Below, one piece after another: positions 9,512-17,161 of a stretch of DNA of 64,000 bases. The notes beneath the pieces are model-generated. The model ran no database searches. It was not told the origin of the DNA and worked only from the letters and a program-made list of their open reading frames with translations. Source of the DNA: Spirillospora albida (lineage in GTDB: Bacteria > Actinomycetota > Actinomycetes > Streptosporangiales > Streptosporangiaceae); the NCBI RefSeq assembly GCF_000718255.1, contig NZ_JOFJ01000021.1, positions 1 to 64,000 on the forward strand, written 5' to 3'. Made by a program: the position numbers and the translations under genes. Each line of letters opens with the position of its first letter. Positions within the stretch are counted from its first letter, which is position 1.

Positions 9512-10356
9512 TGCCCCGCTTCGACGACCTCCATGACCCGGTCCCCACCGCGGAGGCGCCTCCCGCGGAGGCGCTGGGCCCGGAGATCGACACCACCGTC
9601 CCGCACTCCGCCCGGATCTGGAACTACTGGCTGGGCGGCAAGGACCACTACGCGGTCGACCGGATTGCCGGTGACGAGTACAAGAGGACGTTTCCCGCCA
9701 TCGTTGACGTCGCCCGCGCACAGCGGGCGTTCCTCGGCCGCGCCGTCCGGCATCTGGCCGGTGAGGTCGGGATCCGGCAGTTCCTGGACATCGGCACCGG
9801 CCTGCCGACCGTCGACAACACCCACGAGGTCGCGCAACGTGTCGACCCCCGGTGCCGGATCGTGTACGTCGACAACGACCCGATGGTCCTCGCCCACGCC
9901 CGCGCCCTGCTCACCAGCACTCCGAAGGGTGCCACCGCCTACGTCGACGCCGACCTGCGCGACATCGACACGATCCTGGCCGGAGCAGAACCCATCCTGG
10001 ACCTGGACGAACCGGTCGCGGTCATGCTGCTGGGCATCCTCGGGCACATCTCCACCACCGAGGAGGCACGCGAGATCGTCGAGCGGCTGGTGGACGCCGT
10101 CGCGCTGGGCAGCTACCTGGTGCTGGCCGACGGCACCAGCACCCTGGACGAGCGCAGTCGAGCGCAGGACCGCTACAACAACTCCGGCGCCGCCCCCTAC
10201 CAGCTCCGCACCCCAGACGAGATCGAGAGCATCCTCAACGACCTGGAGCTCCTCGACCCCGGCGTGGTGACGCCACCGCTCTGGCGGCCCGAGCCCCTGG
10301 AGATCGGCACACCGCAGCCCGTGGAGTCGCTGTGCGGGATGGCGGTGATCCGATGA
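9508..10356 (+). CDS. DUF574 (Methyltransf_19) SAM-dependent methyltransferase
   Basis: A canonical 282-residue member. It shows the family signature SARIWNYWLGGKDHYAVDR (residues 34-52), the SAM-binding loop LDIGTGLPT (93-101), the acidic strand VYVDNDP (119-125), and the following AVMLLGILGHI. Family substrates are not known. The start overlaps the paralogue upstream by four bases and its stop overlaps the next start likewise, so the two methyltransferases are made together, possibly as a heterodimer with one altered active site. Confidence 0.92.
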   Translation: MMPRFDDLHDPVPTAEAPPAEALGPEIDTTVPHSARIWNYWLGGKDHYAVDRIAGDEYKRTFPAIVDVARAQRAFLGRAVRHLAGEVGIRQFLDIGTGLPTVDNTHEVAQRVDPRCRIVYVDNDPMVLAHARALLTSTPKGATAYVDADLRDIDTILAGAEPILDLDEPVAVMLLGILGHISTTEEAREIVERLVDAVALGSYLVLADGTSTLDERSRAQDRYNNSGAAPYQLRTPDEIESILNDLELLDPGVVTPPLWRPEPLEIGTPQPVESLCGMAVIR

Positions 10357-10811
10357 CCGGCCTCACCGCGTGGCTCGGGCTCAGGGGCAGCGGCGCACAC
10401 ACCAAGCCCAGCCTCTTCACCTCCGCGCCCCCGCGCGACCCCAAGCCGACCACATCGACCGGTGCCAACGCGGCGTCCGGCGCGGCGGACACCGGCCGAC
10501 TCCGGGCGCTGCGTGCCCGGCATGAGGGCCTGGGCTGGCGCATCGTCGGCGCCGCGGACGCCTGGATGGCCTGGCGAGGCGACCAGCAGGTCACCGCCGC
10601 CGACCCCTTCCAGCTGGAGCAGGCGATGTGTGCGCTCAACGCCGGTGCCGCCGACCGGCACCAGGCCGTGATCGAGCAGACCCTCACCCGCCCATACGTC
10701 CCGCTCGTCCCCCAGACCCCTCCTGCGCCCCACACCCACACCCGCCGGGCCGGTCCCGCCCACGCAGGGACGTCGCACTGGCGGGTGGGGCGAGGAGACG
10801 GGCGCCCCTGA
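10353..10811 (+). CDS. Protein of unknown function (152 aa) coupled to the DUF574 methyltransferase
   Basis: It starts at ATG 10353, overlapping the methyltransferase stop by four bases. Residues 1-45 are low-complexity (Ser, Thr, Pro, Ala). Residues 48-110 form a compact segment (RLRALRARHEGLGWRIVGAA followed by DAWMAWRGDQQVTA) with a conserved-looking Trp pattern that suggests a small alpha/beta domain. The tail is Pro/His-rich. It resembles short helper proteins often found beside DUF574 genes, but I cannot name a family. The reading begins inside an upstream overlapping frame that is not coding. Confidence 0.6.
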   Translation: MTGLTAWLGLRGSGAHTKPSLFTSAPPRDPKPTTSTGANAASGAADTGRLRALRARHEGLGWRIVGAADAWMAWRGDQQVTAADPFQLEQAMCALNAGAADRHQAVIEQTLTRPYVPLVPQTPPAPHTHTRRAGPAHAGTSHWRVGRGDGRP

Positions 10812-10835
10812 TGGCCCGGCCCCCAGGGACGTCCC

Positions 10836-10927
10836 GGCCGGGGCGCCGCCCGAGAGCACCGGCTCACCACGAGGCGCCCCGGCCACCCCACGCAAAGCCC
10901 CGGGGCGGCGCAGCAGCGCCGCCCCGG
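10836..10927. repeat. Two perfect inverted repeats in the gap before 10967
   Basis: GGCCGGGGCGCC (10836-10847) pairs perfectly with 10873-10884 (12 bp, 25-base loop), and CCGGGGCGGCG (10900-10910) with 10917-10927 (11 bp, 6-base loop). They may end the methyltransferase transcript or attenuate the gene at 10967, whose start lies 39 bases further on. Confidence 0.55.
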
Positions 10928-10966
10928 CTTCCACCAAGCCGAGCGCGCACCCCTGGAGGTGCCTGA

Positions 10967-11362
10967 ATGCCCTTCTACCTCTACGCCATGGTCGCGGCCC
11001 GCCGGTACGGCGGGGCGGTGGCCACCAACGGGATGTTCGAGCCGCTCCGGGACGCGCTCCGCACCTACCCGGACATCACCGCCGACTGCGGGAGCCGCTA
11101 CCACCCCTACGAACCGCTGATCCACATCGCGATCAGAGTCAACGGACGGCCCCTGCACCTTCCGCGCTGGAGCCCGACCAGACATCGCCGCCTGACCGTC
11201 GGCCACCGCACCGGCCCGGCCATCACCGTGACCAGCCACTGGCTCCACGGCTACGTGTGGGGACACCAACGGCTCGGCTGGAACCCTGCCAAGGCCGCCA
11301 GGATGATCGTCCGCACCCTCACCGCAGAGGCAGCCGACCGCACGGCCACCAGCGCCTACTGA
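10967..11362 (+). CDS. Protein of unknown function (131 aa)
   Basis: The start at ATG 10967 follows a good ribosome binding site (ctggaggtgcctg). The sequence is basic and aromatic (FYLYAMVAARRYGG near the start, WLHGYVWGHQRLGW near residues 91-104) with a C-terminal helix containing AARMIVRTLTAE. No motif identifies a function. It lies between two hairpin-rich gaps and may be separately expressed. The composition is typical coding actinobacterial DNA, so I take it as real. Confidence 0.65.
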   Translation: MPFYLYAMVAARRYGGAVATNGMFEPLRDALRTYPDITADCGSRYHPYEPLIHIAIRVNGRPLHLPRWSPTRHRRLTVGHRTGPAITVTSHWLHGYVWGHQRLGWNPAKAARMIVRTLTAEAADRTATSAY

Positions 11363-11381
11363 CCGCCCTCCCGCCCATACC

Positions 11382-11429
11382 GGGAGCCGCAGTCGGCGGA
11401 TCGGTCGGGGTTCACCGGCCGCGGCTCCC
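11382..11429. repeat. Inverted repeat in the gap before 11468
   Basis: GGGAGCCGC (11382-11390) is perfectly complementary to 11421-11429, with a 30-base loop. It lies just after the stop at 11362 and could be a terminator for the small gene upstream. Confidence 0.4.
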
Positions 11430-11467
11430 CCTCCCAGTCGGCACCGCCCGCAAAGGACCCGAGCACG

Positions 11468-11829
11468 ATGATTCCGCACGAGCCCGGCCCCGACGGCGCG
11501 TCCGGGCCGGTGCCAACCGAACCGGTCTGGGTTCCCACCGACCGCCTATCGCTCCAGGTCTCCCACCAGACCAACCTCTCCCTCTACCCCGACACCGGTG
11601 ATCGGCTCACCGTGAAAAAGGGACCGGACGGGCAGGGCGGTTACCGAATCCTGGCCATATACACCCGGCATACATCCCGGCCGACGACGCCGGGCCGGAC
11701 CGCGACAGGCCGCCCAAGGAGATCTGGTGGACTGAACCGGCCCCCCGCGAGGTCGTCGAACGATGGTGGCAGAACCTCCAGGAAAAGATCACCCGTCCCG
11801 ACGAAGGCGAGCCCAAGGCCCGCCCCTAG
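11468..11829 (+). pseudogene. Frameshifted small gene of unknown function
   Basis: From ATG 11468 the frame encodes a plausible protein as far as GGYRILAIYT (about codon 67), then becomes Arg/Pro/Ser-rich noise. From 11671 a neighbouring frame takes over as good coding sequence (YIPADDAGPDRD, then KEIWWTEP, then VVERWWQNLQEKITRP) and stops at TAG 11827-11829. One base missing near 11669-11671 explains the break; the repaired product would be about 120 residues. The function is unknown; the Trp-rich C-terminal half is the distinctive part. The long frame running from 11468 into the epimerase is an artefact of this shift. Confidence 0.65.
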
Positions 11830-11905
11830 ACCCCGCGGCCCGGCGGCAGACGGCGCGCGCCCCGGGCTACGGTCCTCCTTTCTGCAGCGCCACCGGAGGA
11901 TCACA

Positions 11906-12955
11906 ATGACCTTCACCGTGAACACCGAGTTCGACGGGACGACCGTCCTGGTGACCGGCGGCGCAGGCCTGATCGGCAGCCAGATCACCGCACGGCTGCG
12001 GAAGCTGGGCGCGCGGGTCCTGGTCGTCGGGAAGCTCGGCGCCTACCCCGAGCAGGTCTACGCCGGCCTGTTCGGGATCGACCCGGCCGACCCCGACACC
12101 ATCGTGGGGGACGTCGCCGACGCCGACCTGATGAACGAAGTCGCCGCCCGATCCGACTACGTGATCCACGCGGCGGCGTTGGCCGACGTCGCCGCCTGCA
12201 CCCGCAACCCGATGGAGGCGATCACCGCGAACGTGACCGGGACGCAGGTGCTGCTGGACGCCGTCGCGGCGCACGCCACCAGGGTCCGCCGGATGGTGTT
12301 CGCATCATCGGCGAGCGTGTACGGCAACGGCATCCACCCCGTGCTCGGGCAGGCGCAGCAGTTCGGAACCGGCACCACCCCGGTGAACCCGCTGTCGGTA
12401 TACGCCAACACCAAGGTGTGGGGCGAGCACCAGATGGCGCTCGTCCTCGGCGCCGCCGGGGTATCGCACTGCGTGGTCCGCTACTTCAGCGTCTACGGCC
12501 ACCCGCAGGTGATCAAGCACGGTTCCCACTCCTGGGTGGTGGCGTGGATGGCGATGAGGGCGTCGGTCGGTCTGCCGCTCCACCTCAATGGCGGTGGCCG
12601 TCAGGTCCGCGACTTCATCCACGTCGCAGACATCGCCGAGGCGACCATCCGGGCGCTGGCAGCCCCCGCCGCCCACGATCAGACCCTCGACATCGGCACC
12701 GGCGTCGCCACCTCCATCCGCGACGTCGCCGACCTCGTCCGCCTGCACTACCCCGACGTGGAGATCGTGCAGACGCCGATGCCCGAGGGCGACCCGCTCG
12801 GAGGCTACGCCGACACCCGCCCGATTCTCTCCGCGCTCGGCTGGAAGCCGACCATCACCATCACCGAAGGTGTCCGCCGGTACGTCGAGTGGCTGACCGC
12901 TCATCCCCAAGCCGTCCCGGGGTGGCTCCGTGAGCAGGCCGCAAGGTCCGCCTGA
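11906..12955 (+). CDS. NAD-dependent epimerase/dehydratase (extended SDR, nucleotide-sugar type)
   Basis: The start is ATG 11906 behind ggagga. Extended-SDR features are clear in the 349 residues: TGGAGLIG for NAD binding (17-24), the conserved HAAALADV strand (88-95), Ser in ASSASVYG (133-140), and catalytic Tyr166 and Lys170 in VYANTK. RDFIHVADIAEA (about 233-244) is the typical motif of UDP-sugar 4-epimerases and dTDP-glucose dehydratases. The product probably modifies a nucleotide-bound sugar in the cytoplasm. The next gene on the opposite strand is a glycosyltransferase that could use the sugar. The exact donor cannot be read from sequence. Confidence 0.88.
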   Translation: MTFTVNTEFDGTTVLVTGGAGLIGSQITARLRKLGARVLVVGKLGAYPEQVYAGLFGIDPADPDTIVGDVADADLMNEVAARSDYVIHAAALADVAACTRNPMEAITANVTGTQVLLDAVAAHATRVRRMVFASSASVYGNGIHPVLGQAQQFGTGTTPVNPLSVYANTKVWGEHQMALVLGAAGVSHCVVRYFSVYGHPQVIKHGSHSWVVAWMAMRASVGLPLHLNGGGRQVRDFIHVADIAEATIRALAAPAAHDQTLDIGTGVATSIRDVADLVRLHYPDVEIVQTPMPEGDPLGGYADTRPILSALGWKPTITITEGVRRYVEWLTAHPQAVPGWLREQAARSA

Positions 12956-12960
12956 TCCCT

Positions 12961-13000
12961 GCCATCCGGGGCCGCCTGCGCCCAGGCGGGTCCGGATGGC
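12961..13000. terminator. Bidirectional terminator between convergent epimerase and glycosyltransferase genes
   Basis: GCCATCCGG (12961-12969) pairs with 12992-13000, and inside it CCGCCTG (12972-12978) pairs with 12983-12989, giving one long stem with a 4-base loop in the 45-bp gap between two converging genes. Confidence 0.7.
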
Positions 13001-13891
13001 TCAGATGATCGGCGGGCGCCCCAGCCGGGTCATCGTCCACACCGTCCGCCAGGCCATCGGCCGGCGGGACCCGCACGGCGTCCGCCATCCCTCCGCGAAC
13101 CCGCCGAACCACGCCCGCAACCCTGCTGCGCTGCGAGTCCGCAGCACCGTCAGCACGATCCAGATACCCAGGTAAACGGGGACGAGAGGACCGGGCAGGT
13201 GTCGCCGAGCCAGGTAGACGCGATTGCGTGCGTTGAGCCGGAAGAAGAACGCATGCCTGGTCGGGGACGTGCGCGGGTGCTGGAGCAGCAGCTCCGGCGC
13301 GTACTGGACCTCCCAGCCGCCGTTCAGCGCCCGCCATGCCATGTCGGTCTCCTCGTGCGCGAAGAAGAACGCCTCCGGCCACGGGCCGACCTCGGTGAGC
13401 ATGGCCGACCGCAGCACGTGCGCGCCGCCGAGGAACCCGGTCACCCGGCCGCCCCGCATCGGATCCCCGGCCCGCAGTCGCGGCACGTGGCGGCGCTGCG
13501 TCACGCCGGTCTCATCGGCGATCCGGAACCCGACGATCCCCAGCCGCGGATTGCCCTCGAACAGGGCGACGATCCGCGCGAACACCTCGTCGTCGACCAG
13601 CAGCCCGTCATCGTCGAGATCGAGAACAAGGTCGACGTCGGTGAGTTCGGCCAGCGCCGCGTTGCGGCCCCCGGTGACCCCCTCGTTCTCCGGCAGCTCC
13701 ACCGCAGTGACCCCGTCCGGCAGGCCCGTCAACCGGCAGCCGTTGCCGACGACGACGATCCGATCCGCGGGGACGGTCTGGCGCAGGACCGAGTCCAGCA
13801 GCGCCGCCAGCTCCGTGGGGCGCGTCCCCATCGTCACGATCGCCACGCCCAGCTTCACCTTGCCGCCCGCCCTTTCCATTGGAGGCCCCAT
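13001..13891 (-). CDS. Glycosyltransferase family 2
   Basis: A 296-residue GT-A glycosyltransferase. Residues 12-20 (VKLGVAIVT) begin the nucleotide-sugar fold; ENEGVTGGRNAAL (69-81) is the conserved loop of family 2 rhamnosyl-type enzymes; LDLDDDG (90-96) holds the metal-binding acidic motif; HEETDMAWR (about 178-186) is the catalytic ED motif region. The C-terminal third has a hydrophobic segment (VPVYLGIWIVLTVL) that could lie on the membrane. Its ATG overlaps the divergent start of the HD gene in a CATG tetramer. It converges on the epimerase gene, so sugar modification followed by transfer is a sensible joint role. Confidence 0.9.
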   Translation of the reverse strand: MGPPMERAGGKVKLGVAIVTMGTRPTELAALLDSVLRQTVPADRIVVVGNGCRLTGLPDGVTAVELPENEGVTGGRNAALAELTDVDLVLDLDDDGLLVDDEVFARIVALFEGNPRLGIVGFRIADETGVTQRRHVPRLRAGDPMRGGRVTGFLGGAHVLRSAMLTEVGPWPEAFFFAHEETDMAWRALNGGWEVQYAPELLLQHPRTSPTRHAFFFRLNARNRVYLARRHLPGPLVPVYLGIWIVLTVLRTRSAAGLRAWFGGFAEGWRTPCGSRRPMAWRTVWTMTRLGRPPII

Positions 13892-14609
13892 GCACTCGTC
13901 TCCGCCGACCCTGCGCGCGCTCGCACAAGCCCGCGAACTCCCCGATCACCAGGTGATGGACCGGGGAACCCTTGAGTGGATCACCGACAATGCACCGCCC
14001 GGCCATCCAACAGTCATCTGCCGGCCACCGACGCTGGTCCCGCACGTTACCTGGTTCACCAGCGCACAGCAGGCCGAAGGCCTTCACGGCGTCCTGCACG
14101 GCGCCCGGGTGAGCATCCTCGCCGCCCTTCTGGCCACCGAATCCGGCCTCCCGCCAGACGACACCCGCGCCCTCACGGTCGCCGCCGCGATCCACGACTG
14201 CCGCCGCCGAAACGACCGCACCGACTCCGGCCACGGTCACCGCGCCGCCGCATGGCTGCGTGCGCAGGGACCCGGCATCCTCGCGGCGCTCGACGTCGTC
14301 TTGGACGCACCGCTCCTGGACCGCGCCGCCCACGCCGTCGGCCTCCACGACGGCGACCAGCCGGACCGCGACCCGCTCGTCGGCCTGCTACGCGCAGCCG
14401 ACGCCCTCGACCGGTACCGCCTACCACTGGCCCGCTGGTGGCCCGACCTGTCCCGGCTCACCGTCCAGGTCCCCACCTGGATGCCGCCGCTCGCCCACCG
14501 CCTGGTCGTGCTCACCGAAGAAGCCCGCCTCGACGGCGCCACCCCCGAGACCGCCCTCACCCACGCCCACCACACGATCCTCGCGGAGGGAACCGGCCAT
14601 GTGGGATGA
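13890..14609 (+). CDS. HD-domain phosphohydrolase-like protein
   Basis: The start is ATG 13890 with ggagg five bases upstream; 239 residues. The HD superfamily metal ligands are visible: His70 (LHGAR), His102-Asp103 (AAIHDCRR), His115/His117 in the loop GHGHRAA, and Asp171 (RAADALDR). Members hydrolyse nucleotides, cyclic dinucleotides or phosphate esters. The N-terminal 60 residues have a proline-rich segment and no second domain. The gene overlaps the next one by 11 bases, indicating joint translation with the 438-residue unknown protein. The substrate is unknown; a nucleotide or nucleotide-sugar metabolite is a possibility from the neighbours. Confidence 0.85.
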   Translation: MHSSPPTLRALAQARELPDHQVMDRGTLEWITDNAPPGHPTVICRPPTLVPHVTWFTSAQQAEGLHGVLHGARVSILAALLATESGLPPDDTRALTVAAAIHDCRRRNDRTDSGHGHRAAAWLRAQGPGILAALDVVLDAPLLDRAAHAVGLHDGDQPDRDPLVGLLRAADALDRYRLPLARWWPDLSRLTVQVPTWMPPLAHRLVVLTEEARLDGATPETALTHAHHTILAEGTGHVG

Positions 14610-15915
14610 CGCGCACACCGACCACACCCGGACCGACGACCGGCCCGAACCCGCCGGGCTCGCCGTCAGCAGCGCCGCGTGGCAGTCCCGTCTCCGCGAC
14701 AGCCCCAACGGGCACCTACTCGCCCGCAACACCATGACCGACCGAATCACCAGCGGACGGCCACTCCACCTGCTCCACACCACCGTCGCGCTCGACGCCA
14801 TCCGCGCCACCGGCCACCTGTACGCCTCCACCGGCTGCCTCGCCGCCGCGATCTACTGCACACCACTCACCCCCGAACACGGCGGGCTCCGACCCCACAA
14901 CCTCGGCGCCCACCTGCTGGAGCACCGCCCCTGGGCCGCACCCCTCGTCATCGAGATCGCCCCTGACGGGCCCGCCCCGGCGGAAGGCATCGACTACCTG
15001 CGCATGGGCCGCATCCACCTGGACACCTTCCTCACCCACTCCAGCTACCTCACCGCCGCCGAGCACCACCAGCTCCGCACCGCGGCCGTCACAGCGATCG
15101 GCCGCGCCGCCCCGTTCCTCGACCGGGCCATGGCCAACGCCGCCGGCCACCGCACCGACCCCGAAACCTTCGTCGATGACCTCGCCGCGGCCGTCCCGAC
15201 CCTGCCGTTCCTGGGCTACCTGTACTTCGAGGTGCTGTCGGAGTACCTGATGCTCCACAGCACCACCGGCCAGACCAAGGCCTACGCCGCCCAAGGCGAA
15301 CTCCACAGCCGCCTGACCAAAGATCTGGCGTTCGCCGCCGTCGACGGCATGGCCACGCTGTTCGACCTCGCCCGCTTCCACCCCGCCCACCAGCAACTCA
15401 CCGCGCTCATCGACCGGATCGACCCCGCCCTCACCCGCGACGTCACCACCTACACGCGAGACCGCCTCACCCACCTCCTGGCCGTCCTCAGCCTCGATCA
15501 CCACCAAGACGCCACCGCCTGCACCTTCCACCACCGAGACTTCGACGAGCTCGCCCGCCTCGCACCGTCCCTGCTCGGCCAGACGATCTACCGGCTGACG
15601 CGGCCCCTGCCCCGCTACCCCGACCTCTACCTCGCCCTTGAGCAGAGCAAAGCCCTCGCCGCGTGGACCCACTGGAACACCCGAAAGATCAGCACACCGT
15701 TCGCCGGGTTCCTCCCCAAGGGAGAGATCGGCATCAACCCCTCCTATCCGAACGCCACCTGCACCATCTGGACCGCCCACGTCGATCACCGCGGCCTACT
15801 TCACCCGCAAGAACACCTTGACGTCCGGCCGATCCCCCGCCTCGCCGACCTGAACTTGACCGCGATGCGACGCGACACGACGGGCAGAGCAGCCGGACAC
15901 CTCGCAGCCCAGTAG
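14599..15915 (+). CDS. Large protein of unknown function (438 aa) coupled to the HD hydrolase
   Basis: The start at ATG 14599 lies inside the end of the HD gene. After about 50 polar residues comes LHLLHTTVALDAIRATGHLY and a Gly/Ala-rich helix ending in AAIYCTPLTPE (about 57-93). The H-T-T, I-x-x-x-G, aliphatic-Tyr spacing faintly recalls the start of ADP-ribosyltransferase folds, but no complete catalytic triad can be claimed. The middle is helical (residues 150-340). The C-terminal part has FAGFLPKGEIGINP and WTAHVDHRGLLHP, perhaps a small strand domain. I do not recognise the family. Coupling to an HD hydrolase suggests a two-enzyme or toxin/antidote-like partnership, which is speculative. 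Confidence 0.75.
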   Translation: MWDDAHTDHTRTDDRPEPAGLAVSSAAWQSRLRDSPNGHLLARNTMTDRITSGRPLHLLHTTVALDAIRATGHLYASTGCLAAAIYCTPLTPEHGGLRPHNLGAHLLEHRPWAAPLVIEIAPDGPAPAEGIDYLRMGRIHLDTFLTHSSYLTAAEHHQLRTAAVTAIGRAAPFLDRAMANAAGHRTDPETFVDDLAAAVPTLPFLGYLYFEVLSEYLMLHSTTGQTKAYAAQGELHSRLTKDLAFAAVDGMATLFDLARFHPAHQQLTALIDRIDPALTRDVTTYTRDRLTHLLAVLSLDHHQDATACTFHHRDFDELARLAPSLLGQTIYRLTRPLPRYPDLYLALEQSKALAAWTHWNTRKISTPFAGFLPKGEIGINPSYPNATCTIWTAHVDHRGLLHPQEHLDVRPIPRLADLNLTAMRRDTTGRAAGHLAAQ

Positions 15916-16188
15916 CAATCCGGCCGTTCACCCGCCCTGCTCGAAGCCGTCCGCGCCGCCTCGGTCCTGTCTCCGCAAGGCCGCACCCACCCTGACCACC
16001 GCTGGCTTCGAAGCCCCCTGACCAACGGTCCCCGGCCACGGCACCCCCCGGGGCCTGTGGAGCCGCCCATCACCCGATACCGCGGAGACACCCAAGGATC
16101 CGAGGCGGCGTGGCTTGGGCACGCTTGCGAAGTCCGGTATCCGCGCACGTGCTTCGCGCAACCCGTAACGGTCCCCAGAGACGCGAAT
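15916..16188. other. Non-coding stretch after the HD operon
   Basis: Roughly 270 bases with no credible gene on either strand. The sequence is proline-codon-like repeats of C-rich DNA, and short frames here lack ribosome binding sites. It leads into the terminator at 16189-16212. Confidence 0.4.
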
Positions 16189-16212
16189 GCCCCCCGGCCG
16201 TGGCCGGGGGGC
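16189..16212 (+). terminator. Rho-independent-type terminator
   Basis: GCCCCCCGGCC (16189-16199) and GGCCGGGGGGC (16202-16212) form a perfect 11-bp stem, followed by ttggtgttgt on the plus strand. It would end transcripts from the HD operon and, from the other side, the membrane protein gene at 16222. Confidence 0.8.
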
Positions 16213-16221
16213 TTGGTGTTG

Positions 16222-16917
16222 TCAGGCAGTTGGTTGTGGCGCGCGGAACTCTGCCAGGACGTCTCTGCCCCAGCGGTCTGTTCGATCGAACTTCGCCGCG
16301 AGTTCCACTGCTGAAGGCAGCTCGCCTTCCGGAAGCTTCCGCAGGAACGCCAGGGCTTCCGCCTTGGCGGAGACCGTCTTCCTGGGCCTGGTCGGCGTAA
16401 GGGGTTCCTGAAGCGGAGCGGGCTCCTCGCACACTGCTGTGAGTTCTGGAGCCGGAAGGGCGGCCGGGGGTTGGGCTTCCAGTTGCGGCTCTGCCGGCTC
16501 GACTTCCGCGGCGCCAGAGATCGTCAGGGCGATGTGCAGCATGAGGGCCGCGACGAGGTTCGGCACGGCACTGACGGCCAGCGTCACCGGCAAGGGGGCG
16601 TTACCGGGATGAAGGACGTGCCAGGTGGACGAGAGGCCGTAGCTCAGTCCGATGGCCATCAGGACGCCGGTTGCGGCGGATCTCCGCGCGCGTCCCCGCG
16701 GTGCGGAGAAGTAGACGACTGTGGATACCAGCTCACAGACGATGACCGCGACCGGCAAGAGCCATGCGACACCGGCGCCCCATCCCACTGCCTCACCGAG
16801 AGCTCGCTGAGGCTCGTAGCTCAGGGCCGCCACCGCGACCAGTGAGGTAGGCACACCGAGGATGACGGCAGCGCGTGCCGGTCGAGAGAGAGTTGCGGAG
16901 TACTGCTGTTTGGTCAA
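16222..16917 (-). CDS. DUF2637-like four-helix membrane protein with cytoplasmic C-terminal domain
   Basis: From the TTG at 16917 (aggag 12 bases upstream) the protein is 231 residues; an upstream GTG/ATG reading adds 35 residues that look non-coding. There are four hydrophobic spans (AAVILGVPTSLVAVAAL; GVAWLLPVAVIVCELVSTVV; TGVLMAIGLSYGLSS; VTLAVSAVPNLVAALMLHIAL). A Pro/Glu-rich linker follows, then a helical end (SAVELAAKFDRTDRWGRDVLAEF) resembling a small winged-helix or replication-associated segment. This plan matches DUF2637/Spd-like proteins encoded by actinomycete integrative conjugative elements. Its place next to an attachment-site-like tRNA fragment supports mobile element origin. 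Confidence 0.7.
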   Translation of the reverse strand: MTKQQYSATLSRPARAAVILGVPTSLVAVAALSYEPQRALGEAVGWGAGVAWLLPVAVIVCELVSTVVYFSAPRGRARRSAATGVLMAIGLSYGLSSTWHVLHPGNAPLPVTLAVSAVPNLVAALMLHIALTISGAAEVEPAEPQLEAQPPAALPAPELTAVCEEPAPLQEPLTPTRPRKTVSAKAEALAFLRKLPEGELPSAVELAAKFDRTDRWGRDVLAEFRAPQPTA

Positions 16918-17001
16918 CGGATTGGCGCTCTCCTGGAGAGGGCCAGAGGCGGCAGCATCGCCGCAGGTAGATGGCCGGTGAGGTGGAGAGATCACTCCCC
17001 A

Positions 17002-17067
17002 CGATCCCCACTCGATCCCCACGGAAGGGGTCTAGTGGGGCTCCAACGGACTCCAAGGGCTCCAAGG
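17002..17067. repeat. Helically phased short direct repeats
   Basis: CGATCCCCAC occurs at 17002-17011 and 17013-17022 (11-bp period), with a related ACTCCCCAC just before. CTCCAA then occurs at 17041, 17051 and 17060 (9-10-bp period). They lie upstream of the membrane protein gene and next to the tRNA fragment; a regulator or recombination protein could bind them along one helix face. Confidence 0.6.
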
Positions 17068-17161
17068 TCCTCAGCTCCCGTAACCCGCCATCTACCTGGG
17101 CGGACGCACTCCTTCGGCCCTAGATCGGATTGGTCTCCAAGAGACCGAGACCCCCAAGGAA

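Noticed and set aside
11468..12955. One 495-residue fusion of an unknown protein with the epimerase
   Set aside because: The middle is out-of-frame noise created by a frameshift; the epimerase has its own start at 11906 with a good ribosome binding site.
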